A stretch of DNA of 64,000 bases from Rhabdobacter roseus (lineage in GTDB: Bacteria > Bacteroidota > Bacteroidia > Cytophagales > Spirosomataceae): contig NZ_JACHGF010000004.1 of assembly GCF_014202275.1 (NCBI RefSeq), forward strand, positions 22,928-86,927, given 5' to 3'. Within the stretch, counting starts at the first letter, position 1. Each line of letters starts with the position of its first letter. A model generated the notes under the pieces. It searched no databases. It had not been told where the DNA came from and was given only the letters and a program-made list of their open reading frames with translations. Positions 42,468 through 51,546 of this stretch are shown here, piece after piece. Made by a program: the position numbers and the translations under genes.

Positions 42468-43445
42468 TTAGTCCACGACCACAATGGCTTTGCCCACGAC
42501 CTGGCGCTCCAGCATGGCGCGCAGGGCCAGCGGTGCTTCGGCCAGCGGGTAGGTACCATGAAGATGCGGCCGAAGCTTTCCCTGCGCAATCCAGGTGAGC
42601 AGTTCCTGAAAGTTCTGGAGGTTTTCCTGGGGTTCTTTTTGGGCAAAAGTACCCCAAAACACGCCGATCAGCTGAGCCCCTTTTAGCAAAATGAGATTGA
42701 GCGGAATCTTAGGGATTTCGCCTGCCGCGAACCCTACTACCAGGTACCTGCCCTTCCAGGCGATGGACCGCAGAGCAGGCTCCGTATAGAGATCTCCCAC
42801 GGGATCGTACACCACATCCACGCCCCGGCCGCTGGTAATTTCCTTGAGGCGCTCACGCAGGTCTTCGCTGGCGTAGTTGATCGTCTCGCTGGCTCCCAGG
42901 CTACGGCATACGGCCAGTTTTTCGTCCGTGGAGGCGGCCGCGATTACCCGTGCGCCCATCAGTACCCCCAGCTGCAGGGCGGCCAGCCCCACGCCTCCGG
43001 CGGCGCCCAACACCAGCAGCGTTTCGCCCGGCTGGAGCTGGGCGCGGTTTTTCAGGGCGTGGTAGGAAGTACCGTAGGTGTACATGAGGCCCGCGGCCGT
43101 CACGAAATCCAGGCCCGGTGGCATGGGGAGCGTGGTGGCGGCATCGGCCACCACTTGCTCGGCAAAACCGCCCCAGCCCGTCAGGGAAAGTACCCGGTCG
43201 CCCGGCTTAAGGTACTTGACGCCTTCGCCTACCTCCCGTACCAGGCCAGCCACTTCGCCACCGGGCGAGAAGGGCAGCGGGGGGTTGAACTGGTACTTGT
43301 TCTGGATCAGGAGCGTGTCAGGAAAATTAACCCCACAGGCTTTGACGTCAATCAGGACCTGATGGGCCTCCGGGCGGGGCGAGGGTACTTCTTCCAAAAT
43401 GAGGTCCTCCGGCGGTCCGAAGGTTTTGCACAAAATAGCTTTCAT
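42468..43445 (-). CDS. NAD(P)H:quinone oxidoreductase family (zinc-free MDR) protein
   Basis: A 325-residue medium-chain dehydrogenase/reductase of the quinone oxidoreductase class. GroES-like N-terminal domain (CGVNFPDTLLIQNKYQ), Rossmann motif LGAAGGVGLAALQLG, and VVYDPVGDLYTEPALR are typical; the catalytic-zinc cysteine and structural-zinc cluster are absent. It may reduce an enoyl-CoA or quinone. It lies between the phosphotransferase and the MaoC gene in the acyl-CoA operon. Confidence 0.9.
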   Translation of the reverse strand: MKAILCKTFGPPEDLILEEVPSPRPEAHQVLIDVKACGVNFPDTLLIQNKYQFNPPLPFSPGGEVAGLVREVGEGVKYLKPGDRVLSLTGWGGFAEQVVADAATTLPMPPGLDFVTAAGLMYTYGTSYHALKNRAQLQPGETLLVLGAAGGVGLAALQLGVLMGARVIAAASTDEKLAVCRSLGASETINYASEDLRERLKEITSGRGVDVVYDPVGDLYTEPALRSIAWKGRYLVVGFAAGEIPKIPLNLILLKGAQLIGVFWGTFAQKEPQENLQNFQELLTWIAQGKLRPHLHGTYPLAEAPLALRAMLERQVVGKAIVVVD

Positions 43446-43497
43446 GGATAAGGGTTTTTAGGTAGTGTACGTATAAAAAAAGGAAAAGTACCCTGGT

Positions 43498-44565
43498 TTA
43501 GAGCCTGCCGCGCTCCAGGGCGCGCTCGGCCGTGGACGAGAGCGACTGGATTCCCAGCAGAAGCCCCGCAAAGCGCTTGTCCTGCGTGAGGCCCTTCTTC
43601 CAGCGGGCGTAGATCTGCTGCATCACCACCGAATTCTTGAAGAGGCCAAATACGTAGTAGTACAGGATGGCCGATAAGTCGCGGCCACTGCGCTCGGCGT
43701 AGCGGTCGGCAAATGCCTGGCGGGTGAGGTTGCCCGGCAGCCAGGTGAGGTTAAAACTTTTCTCAAAGGGGCCATCACCCGCCTCGGCCCAGTAGGAGAG
43801 CGCGGTACCTACGTCCATGAGGGGATCACCCACGGTACACATTTCCCAGTCGAGGACGGCCCGGAGGTCGGTGAGGTCGGCGGGGTTCAGGACCAGGTTA
43901 TCGTACTTGTAGTCGTTGTGCAGCAGGGTAGGGGTGTTTTCGGCGGGCATGGCTTTCACAAGCCACTGGTACAGCCGCTCAATGGCGGGGAGGTCGTCGG
44001 TTTGGGCGGCCTGGTAGCGCTGGTACCAGCCCTCTACCTGCCGCCGCACGTAGCCTTCGGGTTTGCCTAATTGCAGAAGCCCCGTTTGGTGCAGGTCTAG
44101 GCTATGCAAGGCCACCAAGTTGTCGACCAGCGCTTCCGACGCTCCGCGCAGCTGCGCGGGCGATAAGCCCAAGGTCGGAGCCGTGGCCGCCCGCAGAATG
44201 AGGCCCGGTACCCGTTCCATGAGGTAGAAGGGCGCGCCGAGTACATGTACATCGTCACAGAAAAGTACCGGGCGGGGTACTTGGGCATAGCCCGCTTGCT
44301 GTAGCAGCGTAAGTACCCTATACTCCCGCCCCATGTCGTGGCCACGGCGGATGTGCTCGGCCCCAAAGGGCGGGCGGCGCAGCACGTACCCGCGTTGGTC
44401 TTGGGTTTGAAGAAAGTACGTCAGGTTGGAGTAGCCGCCCGGGAACTGCTGCACCGCCACGATGGGCGGTACTTCTGCCTCTGCCAGGTACTTGTTGAGG
44501 GCCGTCAGGTTAATTTCTTCACCGGGCCGGACGGGAGCGGCAGTGTCTAAGGGTAGTTGGGTCAT
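43498..44565 (-). CDS. ACAD10-like aminoglycoside phosphotransferase-family kinase
   Basis: A 355-residue kinase-like protein of the APH family. Catalytic loop HNDYKYDNLV (Brenner motif) and LDWEMCTVGDP with the metal-binding Asp. In mammals and many bacteria this domain is linked to an acyl-CoA dehydrogenase (ACAD10/11), where it phosphorylates a 4-hydroxyacyl-CoA to allow its breakdown. Here the kinase gene follows the acyl-CoA dehydrogenase gene by 8 bases, so the same reaction pair is a reasonable inference. Confidence 0.88.
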   Translation of the reverse strand: MTQLPLDTAAPVRPGEEINLTALNKYLAEAEVPPIVAVQQFPGGYSNLTYFLQTQDQRGYVLRRPPFGAEHIRRGHDMGREYRVLTLLQQAGYAQVPRPVLFCDDVHVLGAPFYLMERVPGLILRAATAPTLGLSPAQLRGASEALVDNLVALHSLDLHQTGLLQLGKPEGYVRRQVEGWYQRYQAAQTDDLPAIERLYQWLVKAMPAENTPTLLHNDYKYDNLVLNPADLTDLRAVLDWEMCTVGDPLMDVGTALSYWAEAGDGPFEKSFNLTWLPGNLTRQAFADRYAERSGRDLSAILYYYVFGLFKNSVVMQQIYARWKKGLTQDKRFAGLLLGIQSLSSTAERALERGRL

Positions 44566-44573
44566 AGGTCGTT

Positions 44574-45791
44574 TTACTTCGTTCGCCGCACATCTAATCC
44601 GTAGCCCTTCAGGATGCTTCGCGCCAGGGCCGCTTTATGTACCTCGTCGGCGCCGTCGTAGATGCGGGCGGCCCGCTCGTGGGCGTACCAGTACGCCAGT
44701 ACCGTGTCGTTGGTGAGGCCCAGCGCGCCGTGGGTCTGGATGGCGCGGTCGAGCACGCGTAGCATCATATTGGCCGTAAAAAACTTGATCGTGGAAATGG
44801 CGTCACGGGTGGCGGCCGCACCCTGCTCGTCGATCTGGCGGGCGGTGCGCAGTACCAGCAGGCGAGCGGCGTCGATCTCGGCCCGGCTTTCGGCAATAAA
44901 ACCCTGGATCAGTTGCTGGTCACCCAGGTAGGTACCTTCGCTTAGCTCCCTTTGGGCGGCGTAGCGGCACATCAGATCGAAGCTGCGCTCGGCGATGCCG
45001 ATAAAGCGCATGCAATGGTGAATACGGCCCGGACCAAGACGCTCCTGCGCCAACAAAAATCCGGCTCCTTCGGTACCGATGAGGTGCGTTTGGGGTACCC
45101 GTACGTTCTCGTAGCGCAGCTCGGCGTGGCTGGCCCAGCCGTCGCCCGCGTGGCCCATGATTGGGATGTTGCGCACCAGCGTGACGCCCGGCGTATCCAG
45201 TGGCACCAGGATCTGGCTGGCGCGCCGGTGCGGGGCGGCCTCAGGGTTGGTGACGGCCATCACGATGGCGAAAGCAGCGCCGTCGGCCGAGCTCGTAAAC
45301 CACTTATGCCCGTTGATGACGTACTCATCACCTTCTTTCACGGCCGTAGTACCCAGCCGGGTGGGATTAGAGCCCGCAAATTCCGGCTCGGTCATGCTGA
45401 AGCAGCTGCGGATCTGCCCCGCCATGAGCGGCTGGAGGTACTTTTGCCGCAGCGGCTCCGGCGCGTAGCGGTGTAGCAGCTCCACGTTGCCGATGTCGGG
45501 AGCCTGAGTATTGAAGGCGTAGTGGCCAAAGGGGGTAGTAGCCAGTACTTCACTAATTTGCCCAAACTCACAGAGTGTCAGGTTCTGGCCGCCGTCGGCT
45601 TCGGGCAGGTGTAGTCCCCAGAGCCCCGCCTTTTGCACGAGCTGCCGCTTTTCCTGTAGAATAGGCTCCACCTGAGAGAAGTTTCCCGTCAGGTACTTGG
45701 CCGTCTCCAATGGATAGAGTTCTTTTTCGAGAAATTCTTGAATGCGGGGAATCAGCGTTTGGGTACGCTCGGTGGCAAAAAGGGTTTCCAT
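44574..45791 (-). CDS. Acyl-CoA dehydrogenase (ACAD10/11-like)
   Basis: A 405-residue flavoprotein dehydrogenase and first gene of its operon. Family blocks: FSMTEPEFAGSNPTRL (FAD/substrate), WFTSSADGAAFAIVMAV, LGPGRIHHCMRFIGIAERSF, and ALGLTNDTVLAYWYAHERAARIYDGADEVHK with the usual C-terminal adenine-binding region (shown in parts). It oxidises an acyl-CoA to the 2-enoyl-CoA. The adjacent APH-family kinase points to the ACAD10/11 pathway for 4-hydroxyacids. A palindrome TATGCTTGCATA lies 17 bases upstream of the ATG. Confidence 0.93.
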   Translation of the reverse strand: METLFATERTQTLIPRIQEFLEKELYPLETAKYLTGNFSQVEPILQEKRQLVQKAGLWGLHLPEADGGQNLTLCEFGQISEVLATTPFGHYAFNTQAPDIGNVELLHRYAPEPLRQKYLQPLMAGQIRSCFSMTEPEFAGSNPTRLGTTAVKEGDEYVINGHKWFTSSADGAAFAIVMAVTNPEAAPHRRASQILVPLDTPGVTLVRNIPIMGHAGDGWASHAELRYENVRVPQTHLIGTEGAGFLLAQERLGPGRIHHCMRFIGIAERSFDLMCRYAAQRELSEGTYLGDQQLIQGFIAESRAEIDAARLLVLRTARQIDEQGAAATRDAISTIKFFTANMMLRVLDRAIQTHGALGLTNDTVLAYWYAHERAARIYDGADEVHKAALARSILKGYGLDVRRTK

Positions 45792-45807
45792 AAGAAGCGG
45801 CTACTGT

Positions 45808-45819
45808 TATGCTTGCATA
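45808..45819. promoter_or_regulatory. Candidate operator TATGC-NN-GCATA of the acyl-CoA operon
   Basis: TATGCTTGCATA, 5-bp inverted arms around TT, 17 bases upstream of the acyl-CoA dehydrogenase ATG. A partial copy (gatatgcaaa) follows directly. The same palindrome stands upstream of the thiolase gene at 59007-59020. Confidence 0.6.
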
Positions 45820-45938
45820 CGATATGCAAAACCAAAAATAGTACCTTTTTGGTAAATAGTAGCCTTTATGGGGTGCAGAATCAAACTTGCCTAATTAGAA
45901 TCTCATCTACAAATGTTTGATCGCGTTATCCGCCTTCC

Positions 45939-46826
45939 TTAGTTTTTAAGCTTTTCAATTTGAGTTACCGTCAAACCCGTGAACTCGCTAATCACTTCCG
46001 TAGGTACTCCCTTTTGTAGCATATTTCGGGCTACTTCTACTATTCCCTCGGCTTTTCCCTTTTCCATTCCTTCCATGAGGCCATCTTCCCTTCCCTCTTC
46101 CCAAGCCGTGTCCAGCGAATTTTTCAAGTCACGGTAGTACTTCAGACTGTCCTCGTAGGAGCGCACCTGCTCGGGCGTGAAGCGCGCAATCTCGGCCGTC
46201 TCGAAGAGCTTCTCAAATATCTGCTCCCGCAGCCGGTCCGGAATGCGGTCCAGTCGGTTGAGGTTGCGCAGTACGTAGAGCCACTTCTCAAAGCGATTTT
46301 CCAGCTCCTCGACGCTCTTGTTGAACTTGGGCATCTCCAGGTAGATGAACGTCAATTTATCGTAGAAGACCTGCTTGCTCTGCTGGTCGGTGAGCTTGAC
46401 GTCGTAGCGGTACTTCTGGGGCTGGGCCTTGTCCTCCTCAAACACAAAATCCAGGATGGCTACGGTGTAGACGGCCTGGAGTTCATAATTCCAGTCAGCC
46501 CTTTTAGCCTGCTCCCGAATGGGGAAGGTCGAATAGTAGACCGTGCGGTCCTTGAAGAAGTTCTGCTTGGTTTTTTGCAGCTCGACAATAAACTTTTCGC
46601 CTCGTTCATTTTCACAGTATATATCGAAGATGGCCTTGCGGTCGGTTTCGGAGGTACTTAGGTTTTCGTTTTTAAGGTAGGTTAGGGTGGTGATGGTCCC
46701 TTGTTCTTCACGTAGGAGCTCGTTGAGGAAGTCGCGCAGCAGGTCTTTATTGGGTTCTTCGCCGAAGAGGCGCTTAAAGCCGTAGTCAGTAAAAGGATTG
46801 ATGTATTTCTCCGCGAATTCTGCCAT
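45939..46826 (-). CDS. Rpn-family PD-(D/E)XK nuclease (PDDEXK_2 type)
   Basis: A 295-residue protein with the N-terminal family signature INPFTDYGFKRLFGEEPNKD, the catalytic-core DRKAIFDIYCENERGEKFIVELQ (shown in parts: Asp, then Glu-x-Gln), and the C-terminal charged helix GREDGLMEGMEKGKAEG plus a small helix-turn-helix-like end (VISEFTGLTVTQIEKL). Rpn proteins promote RecA-independent recombination and are often copied between genomes. It is intact, unlike the relative at 31420-32349. The ATG at 46826 is chosen over an upstream frame extension. Confidence 0.85.
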   Translation of the reverse strand: MAEFAEKYINPFTDYGFKRLFGEEPNKDLLRDFLNELLREEQGTITTLTYLKNENLSTSETDRKAIFDIYCENERGEKFIVELQKTKQNFFKDRTVYYSTFPIREQAKRADWNYELQAVYTVAILDFVFEEDKAQPQKYRYDVKLTDQQSKQVFYDKLTFIYLEMPKFNKSVEELENRFEKWLYVLRNLNRLDRIPDRLREQIFEKLFETAEIARFTPEQVRSYEDSLKYYRDLKNSLDTAWEEGREDGLMEGMEKGKAEGIVEVARNMLQKGVPTEVISEFTGLTVTQIEKLKN

Positions 46827-46958
46827 AGTATGCTCTCGTTTGAAGCAAAGATACATTTTTTAGCTCCATCTATGTAGGAGTAGTCAATCCATTTACCAAC
46901 TGGAGGTACTTCGTTTTCGTAAAAATGCTGACCTTTGCGGGCAAACCATCGAGGAAGC

Positions 46959-47972
46959 ATGACCCTTCATCACGTTTTTGATTCTTTTAATAGCCTGCGC
47001 GTATTGGTGGTGGGCGACGTAATGCTCGACTCCTACGTGTGGGGAAAGGTAGAGCGGATTTCTCCCGAAGCGCCCGTGCCCGTAGTGAACGTAGACCGGC
47101 GCGAGTACCGTCTCGGCGGGGCGGGCAACGTGCTGCTCAACGTACAGGCGCTGGGGGCCGAGGCCTGTCTCTGCACGGTGATCGGTACCGACGGACCGGG
47201 CGATTTGCTGGAGAGCCAGCTTACCGAGCGGGGGCTGAGCTGCGAGGGGGTACTTCGGAGCCCGGCGCGCATGACCACCATCAAGGAGCGCATCATTGCG
47301 GGCTCGCAGCAGGTGGTCCGGATCGACACCGAGACCGACCGGCCCATTTCGGACCAAGAGCGCGCGCAGCTGGTCGCCAAGGCTAAGGAGTTAATTCCCA
47401 CTTGCCAGGTTGTTATTTTTGAAGATTACGACAAAGGGGTACTTAGCCCCGAGGCCATCGCCGAGATTACGGCCTTTGCCAATGCGCACCAGGTACCTAC
47501 CGTCGTGGATCCTAAGAAGCGCAACTTCCTGGCCTACCAGCATACTACCCTTTTTAAACCCAACCTCAAAGAGCTGCGCGAAGGATTGAAGGTCGATTTC
47601 GACGTGGACAAGCCCGAAGAGCTGCGGGCGGTCGTACAGCAGCTCAAAGACACGCTTCGGGTCAGCGGGGCGCTGATCACGCTGTCGGAGCGGGGGGTAC
47701 TTATTGACCTGGACGGGGAGGTACATCACCTACCGGCGCACATCCGGCGTATTGCCGACGTGTCGGGGGCGGGCGATACCGTCATCAGCATTGCGGCTTG
47801 CTGCGTAGCGCTGGGGCTACCGCCGCGTACCATTGCGGGCATCGCCAACCTGGGCGGCGGACTGGTCTGTGAGCGGGTGGGGGTAGTGCCCATTGATAAA
47901 GAGCAACTTAAGGCCGAAGCCCTGAAAGAGCCCTGGGAGCTACCCGACCGCCTGCGGCCGCCGGGTAGCTGA
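46959..47972 (+). CDS. PfkB-family sugar kinase, heptose-7-phosphate kinase type (RfaE1/HldE N-domain)
   Basis: A 337-residue PfkB-fold kinase resembling the RfaE domain I: start of core LRVLVVGDVMLDSYVWG and RISPEAPVPVVN, which are typical of D-glycero-D-manno-heptose-7-phosphate kinases, then RLGGAGNVLLNVQALG, and the catalytic GAGDT in VSGAGDTVIS. The nucleotidyltransferase domain of bifunctional HldE is absent. ADP-heptose is used for LPS/lipid core or glycosylation. The start at 46959 follows a GAGGAAG Shine-Dalgarno; the upstream TTG was rejected. Confidence 0.87.
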   Translation: MTLHHVFDSFNSLRVLVVGDVMLDSYVWGKVERISPEAPVPVVNVDRREYRLGGAGNVLLNVQALGAEACLCTVIGTDGPGDLLESQLTERGLSCEGVLRSPARMTTIKERIIAGSQQVVRIDTETDRPISDQERAQLVAKAKELIPTCQVVIFEDYDKGVLSPEAIAEITAFANAHQVPTVVDPKKRNFLAYQHTTLFKPNLKELREGLKVDFDVDKPEELRAVVQQLKDTLRVSGALITLSERGVLIDLDGEVHHLPAHIRRIADVSGAGDTVISIAACCVALGLPPRTIAGIANLGGGLVCERVGVVPIDKEQLKAEALKEPWELPDRLRPPGS

Positions 47973-47978
47973 AGGTAC

Positions 47979-48809
47979 CTATTTTCCCCACTTGGCTATG
48001 AGCGCATCGAAAAGCTCCTGCAAAAAGAGCGTGCGCTTCCCAGCCCCGCCTTGGCCGATGGCGTGCTCACCTACCTGCACAATGGGCATAACCCACTTGG
48101 TAGTACTGGTGGTAAAGGCTTCGTCGGCGTGCAGCAGCTCGTCGTACAGCACTGGGCGTACCTGCACCTCAAAATGCGGCGCGGCCAGCTCCATGACCGT
48201 CCGGCGCGTAATGCCGTGCAGCACGTGGCGGTCGGGCGTGATGAGGGTGTCACCTTTAAAAAGGAACACGTTGCTGCGCGTGAGCTCGCTGATCTCGCCT
48301 TTTTTATGGAAAAGTAAATCAGCCGCCTGCTGGCGCTTCATTTCGTCGGCCATCAGTACCATATGGACGTAGTTGGTGCTTTTGATTTCCGGCAAATCGC
48401 GCACATACTCGTAGGGAAGTACCTTGATGCCTTGAAGGCGACCGGCGGGGTTATCCACCGGAAGCGGCTCCGTCCGGATCAGGAAGTTGGGCTGCACCAC
48501 CTGCACACTGTCCGGCGCGTAGCCGCCCGTGAGCACAAACCGAAAGGCCACCTCCGCCTGGCCCGATAGCTGGTGGAGCTCCGTCAGGATGGCGGCCGTT
48601 TCGGCCTGGCTGAGTGGAAGGGGTAGTTTGAGCAGCCGCGCCGAGTTGGCAAAGCGCTGCCAGTAATCGTCCCAGCGGAAAGGTACCCCGTTGTAGGTCC
48701 GGAAGTAGTCGAACAGGGCGTAGCCGCGCAGCAGGCCCAGGTCGTTGCTTTGGAACAGGGGCGTATCCAGCGGAGCTATCTGGCCGTTGAAATAGAGGTG
48801 GTAAGACAT
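47979..48809 (-). CDS. Class IV PLP aminotransferase
   Basis: A 276-residue fold-type IV PLP enzyme. The PLP lysine is in PEIKSTNYVHMV, with the family glutamate in GEISELTRSNVFLF, and phosphate-binding Gly-Thr-type turn GITRRTVMEL. The group covers branched-chain and D-amino acid aminotransferases and 4-amino-4-deoxychorismate lyase; residues do not decide between them here. The ATG at 48809 was chosen because the upstream part is not conserved. It is convergent with the PfkB kinase with only 6 bases between stops. Confidence 0.83.
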   Translation of the reverse strand: MSYHLYFNGQIAPLDTPLFQSNDLGLLRGYALFDYFRTYNGVPFRWDDYWQRFANSARLLKLPLPLSQAETAAILTELHQLSGQAEVAFRFVLTGGYAPDSVQVVQPNFLIRTEPLPVDNPAGRLQGIKVLPYEYVRDLPEIKSTNYVHMVLMADEMKRQQAADLLFHKKGEISELTRSNVFLFKGDTLITPDRHVLHGITRRTVMELAAPHFEVQVRPVLYDELLHADEAFTTSTTKWVMPIVQVGEHAIGQGGAGKRTLFLQELFDALIAKWGK

Positions 48810-48890
48810 GCGATCGTTTGGTTTTTTACGGAAAAATCGAGTATTCGGGGGGCCTGGCAAAGTACCCGCTCAGGTACTTCCAATGGGGCT

Positions 48891-49592
48891 TCAGGGCTTT
48901 TTGTGGCGGAGCATCCATTCATAAATGTCGTAGGTACCCTGTTGTTCGTAGAGCCACTGGATATAGTGCCCTTCGTTTTTCAGGGTGGTGAGCCGGATGT
49001 TACCCTGGCATTGGCGGAGCGCGGCTACTTTGCTTTGCGTTTCGGCCACCAAAGGTACCTGCTCGTCGTTGGTGCCGTGGAAGGTCCAAATGGGCACGTG
49101 GCGAAGGCTACAAAGCCGGGTGGTGTCGCTGTTCCAGGCGCACAAAGGTACCAGGGCGGCAAAACGATCCGGATAGTCCTTGGCCACGTCAAAAGTACCC
49201 CCGCCGCCCATGCTGATGCCGGTGAGGTAAACGCGGCTGGTATCGACGGGGTACTTGGCGATCAATTCTTCATAGAGCGGCTCAAGCCAGTTGTCGGTAG
49301 ACCACAGTTTCCCCGCCGGGCACTGGGGTGATGCAATGATGAACTCAAAGTCGCGGCCCTGTTCGATCAGGTACGGCAAGCCGTAGGTTTTGAGCTTGGT
49401 AAGATCTTGTCCCCGTTGGGAGCTTCCGTGCAGGTAGATGATCAAGGGGTACTTCTGGCCCGGCTTTGTTTCTTTTTTAGGTACGTATAGCAGGTACTTG
49501 TAAGCGGCCTTTTCCTTGCTTTGGGCGGATGCAAACCAGGGCGCGGCGAACAGAAGAAAAAGAAGGCAGCAATAATAAATAGTATTTTTCAT
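48891..49592 (-). CDS. Exported esterase/dienelactone-hydrolase-like alpha/beta hydrolase
   Basis: A 233-residue exported alpha/beta hydrolase: signal peptide (LLFLLFAAPWFASA), oxyanion region LIIYLHGSSQRG, nucleophile GISMGGGG (Ser127), acid in GTNDEQVP and base His in NEGHYIQWLY. It matches the phospholipase/carboxylesterase or prolyl-oligopeptidase-like esterases common in polysaccharide-utilising Bacteroidota, which remove acyl groups from glycans. The substrate is not identified. Confidence 0.82.
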   Translation of the reverse strand: MKNTIYYCCLLFLLFAAPWFASAQSKEKAAYKYLLYVPKKETKPGQKYPLIIYLHGSSQRGQDLTKLKTYGLPYLIEQGRDFEFIIASPQCPAGKLWSTDNWLEPLYEELIAKYPVDTSRVYLTGISMGGGGTFDVAKDYPDRFAALVPLCAWNSDTTRLCSLRHVPIWTFHGTNDEQVPLVAETQSKVAALRQCQGNIRLTTLKNEGHYIQWLYEQQGTYDIYEWMLRHKKP

Positions 49593-49828
49593 GGAAACAA
49601 AAGGTGCTTAGGATTAGCCGAGGGCCTGTGGTTCAAATATAGCATAAAAGCCGTATTCCTAAGCTACCGGCCTCAAGCGCGCGCCGTAGCCCTTACTCAG
49701 GAGCAGTTTGTATCTTCTTTTTTCGATGCAATTCTGCTACTTTGCACACCTTTGTAAAAAAATGAAGGGCCATTTTTAAAACCCTTCCTTTCTACAAGCA
49801 GTTGATAAGAGCCGAAATTACCCTACGA

Positions 49829-50803
49829 ATGAGTACACCCGAACAATGGCTGCAAGCCCTACAGACCGATATTGACCAAAATGCCTACGGCGCCTATCCG
49901 GCCGAATTGTACGAGCCCATCCGCTACATCATGTCGCTCAGCGGAAAGCGCCTGCGGCCCCTGATGACCCTCATGGCGGCCTCGCTTTACACCGACGATT
50001 GGTCCAAAGCCCTCAAACCCGCCCAGGCTGTGGAGGTATTTCACAACTTCACGCTGATGCACGACGACATCATGGACTGCGCCCCGCTGCGGCGGGGGAA
50101 GCCCACGGTACACGCCCGCTGGAATACCAACACGGCCATTCTTTCCGGCGACGTGATGCTTATCAAAGCCTACGACCTGCTGCTGACCGTGGATAGCAAC
50201 CGCCTGCGCTCAATCCTGGTTCGCTTTAACCAAACGGCCACGGAAGTGTGCGAAGGCCAGCAGCTGGACATGAATTTTGAAACCCGCTGGGACGTGTCGG
50301 AAGAAGAGTACCTCAACATGATTCGGCTCAAAACGTCCGTACTGTTGGGCTTTGCCCTGGAGCTGGGGGGGATGGTCGGTGGGGCGGACGAGGACGCCAC
50401 GCGGCTACTTTTTGAAGCGGGGGTGAGTATGGGAATCGGCTTCCAACTCAAAGATGACCTACTGGACGTTTACGGCGACCCGGCCAAGTTTGGCAAGCAG
50501 GTAGGTGGCGACATCATGGCCAACAAAAAAACCTTTCTGCTCATCGAAGCGCTGGAGCGCGCTCGCGGAAAGGCCCGCGCCGACCTGGACTACTGGCTGG
50601 CGGCAGACACCTTCGATAAGGAGGAGAAGGTTCAGGCCGTGACGGCCATCTACGACGCACTCGGGATTCGCACGCTCACGGAGCAAAAAATCGACGAGTA
50701 CTTTTCGCGCGGGTTTGACTGCCTGGGGCGCGTAGCCGCGGACCCCACCCGCAAAGCACCGTTGCTGGGTTTTGTGCGCCAGCTCGTGGAGCGCGAGCAA
50801 TAA
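49829..50803 (+). CDS. Polyprenyl (geranylgeranyl/farnesyl-type) diphosphate synthase
   Basis: A 324-residue trans-isoprenyl diphosphate synthase. The first Asp-rich motif DDIMD is at 79-83 and the second is in FQLKDDLLDVYGD, with the usual GKRLRPLM substrate region and GKQVGGDIMANKKTF. It makes a linear isoprenyl chain for quinones, carotenoids or undecaprenyl precursors; chain length cannot be read from the sequence. An upstream ATA-like extension to 49802 was rejected in favour of the ATG at 49829. It precedes the rhomboid-LytTR pair by 116 bases. Confidence 0.92.
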   Translation: MSTPEQWLQALQTDIDQNAYGAYPAELYEPIRYIMSLSGKRLRPLMTLMAASLYTDDWSKALKPAQAVEVFHNFTLMHDDIMDCAPLRRGKPTVHARWNTNTAILSGDVMLIKAYDLLLTVDSNRLRSILVRFNQTATEVCEGQQLDMNFETRWDVSEEEYLNMIRLKTSVLLGFALELGGMVGGADEDATRLLFEAGVSMGIGFQLKDDLLDVYGDPAKFGKQVGGDIMANKKTFLLIEALERARGKARADLDYWLAADTFDKEEKVQAVTAIYDALGIRTLTEQKIDEYFSRGFDCLGRVAADPTRKAPLLGFVRQLVEREQ

Positions 50804-50919
50804 ACCCGCCAAATTGGGACGAAAAAAAATAAAAACGTTTCTTTGTAGGTACTCCGCGGGGGCGAGTTGTTGGTTCCGGCGGGTCCATTTGGCAAGTACC
50901 CATTTTACGTCCCTCTCTC

Positions 50920-51540
50920 ATGTCTATTACCCTTATTCTGATTATCATTACCGTAGCCATCAGTTGGTACGCCTGGAACAACCCGTCGTTGCTGGACAAA
51001 TGGATGCTGAATCCCTACCGCGTCATCCAAAAAAAAGAATACTACCGCTTTATTACGTCGGGCTTTATTCACGCCGACTTCGGGCACCTGCTTTTCAACA
51101 TGCTCAGCCTTTGGTTTGTGGGGGAGGGTATCGAGCGGCTGTTTGGAATGCTCTTTGGCCCCGACGGGCGCTTTTACTACCTATTTCTGTACATCGTAGG
51201 CATCATTGTCTCGGACATTCCGACCTTCATCAAGCACCGCAAAAACGCCAAGTATAATTCTCTGGGTGCTTCGGGTGGCGTGTCGGCGGTACTTTTCGCG
51301 GCTATTCTGTACGCGCCTTTGCTGCAGGTATGTTTATACTTTGCCATCTGTATGCCCGGTTTTATTTTCGGTTTGCTTTTCCTGGGATACTCGTTTTACG
51401 AGTCGCGACGGGGGCGGGGGTACGTCAACCACGACGCCCACATGTACGGGGCTATTTTCGGTATGTTGTTTATGGCAGTGGTCTACCCGGCTTCGGTACC
51501 TGGCTTTGTGGAGCAAATCGGTAGTTGGCGTCTTTTTTAA
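50920..51540 (+). CDS. Rhomboid-family intramembrane serine protease
   Basis: A 206-residue, six-helix rhomboid. Catalytic Ser118 in LGASGGVSAV (GxSG) and His174 in NHDAHMYGAIFG; helix 2 contains the supportive HLLFNMLSLWFVGEGIE block. It cleaves membrane-spanning substrates within the bilayer. The LytTR regulator gene starts 6 bases after its stop, so the two are an operon and the protease might control a membrane-bound regulator (inference). Confidence 0.92.
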   Translation: MSITLILIIITVAISWYAWNNPSLLDKWMLNPYRVIQKKEYYRFITSGFIHADFGHLLFNMLSLWFVGEGIERLFGMLFGPDGRFYYLFLYIVGIIVSDIPTFIKHRKNAKYNSLGASGGVSAVLFAAILYAPLLQVCLYFAICMPGFIFGLLFLGYSFYESRRGRGYVNHDAHMYGAIFGMLFMAVVYPASVPGFVEQIGSWRLF

Positions 51541-51546
51541 TTCTCC

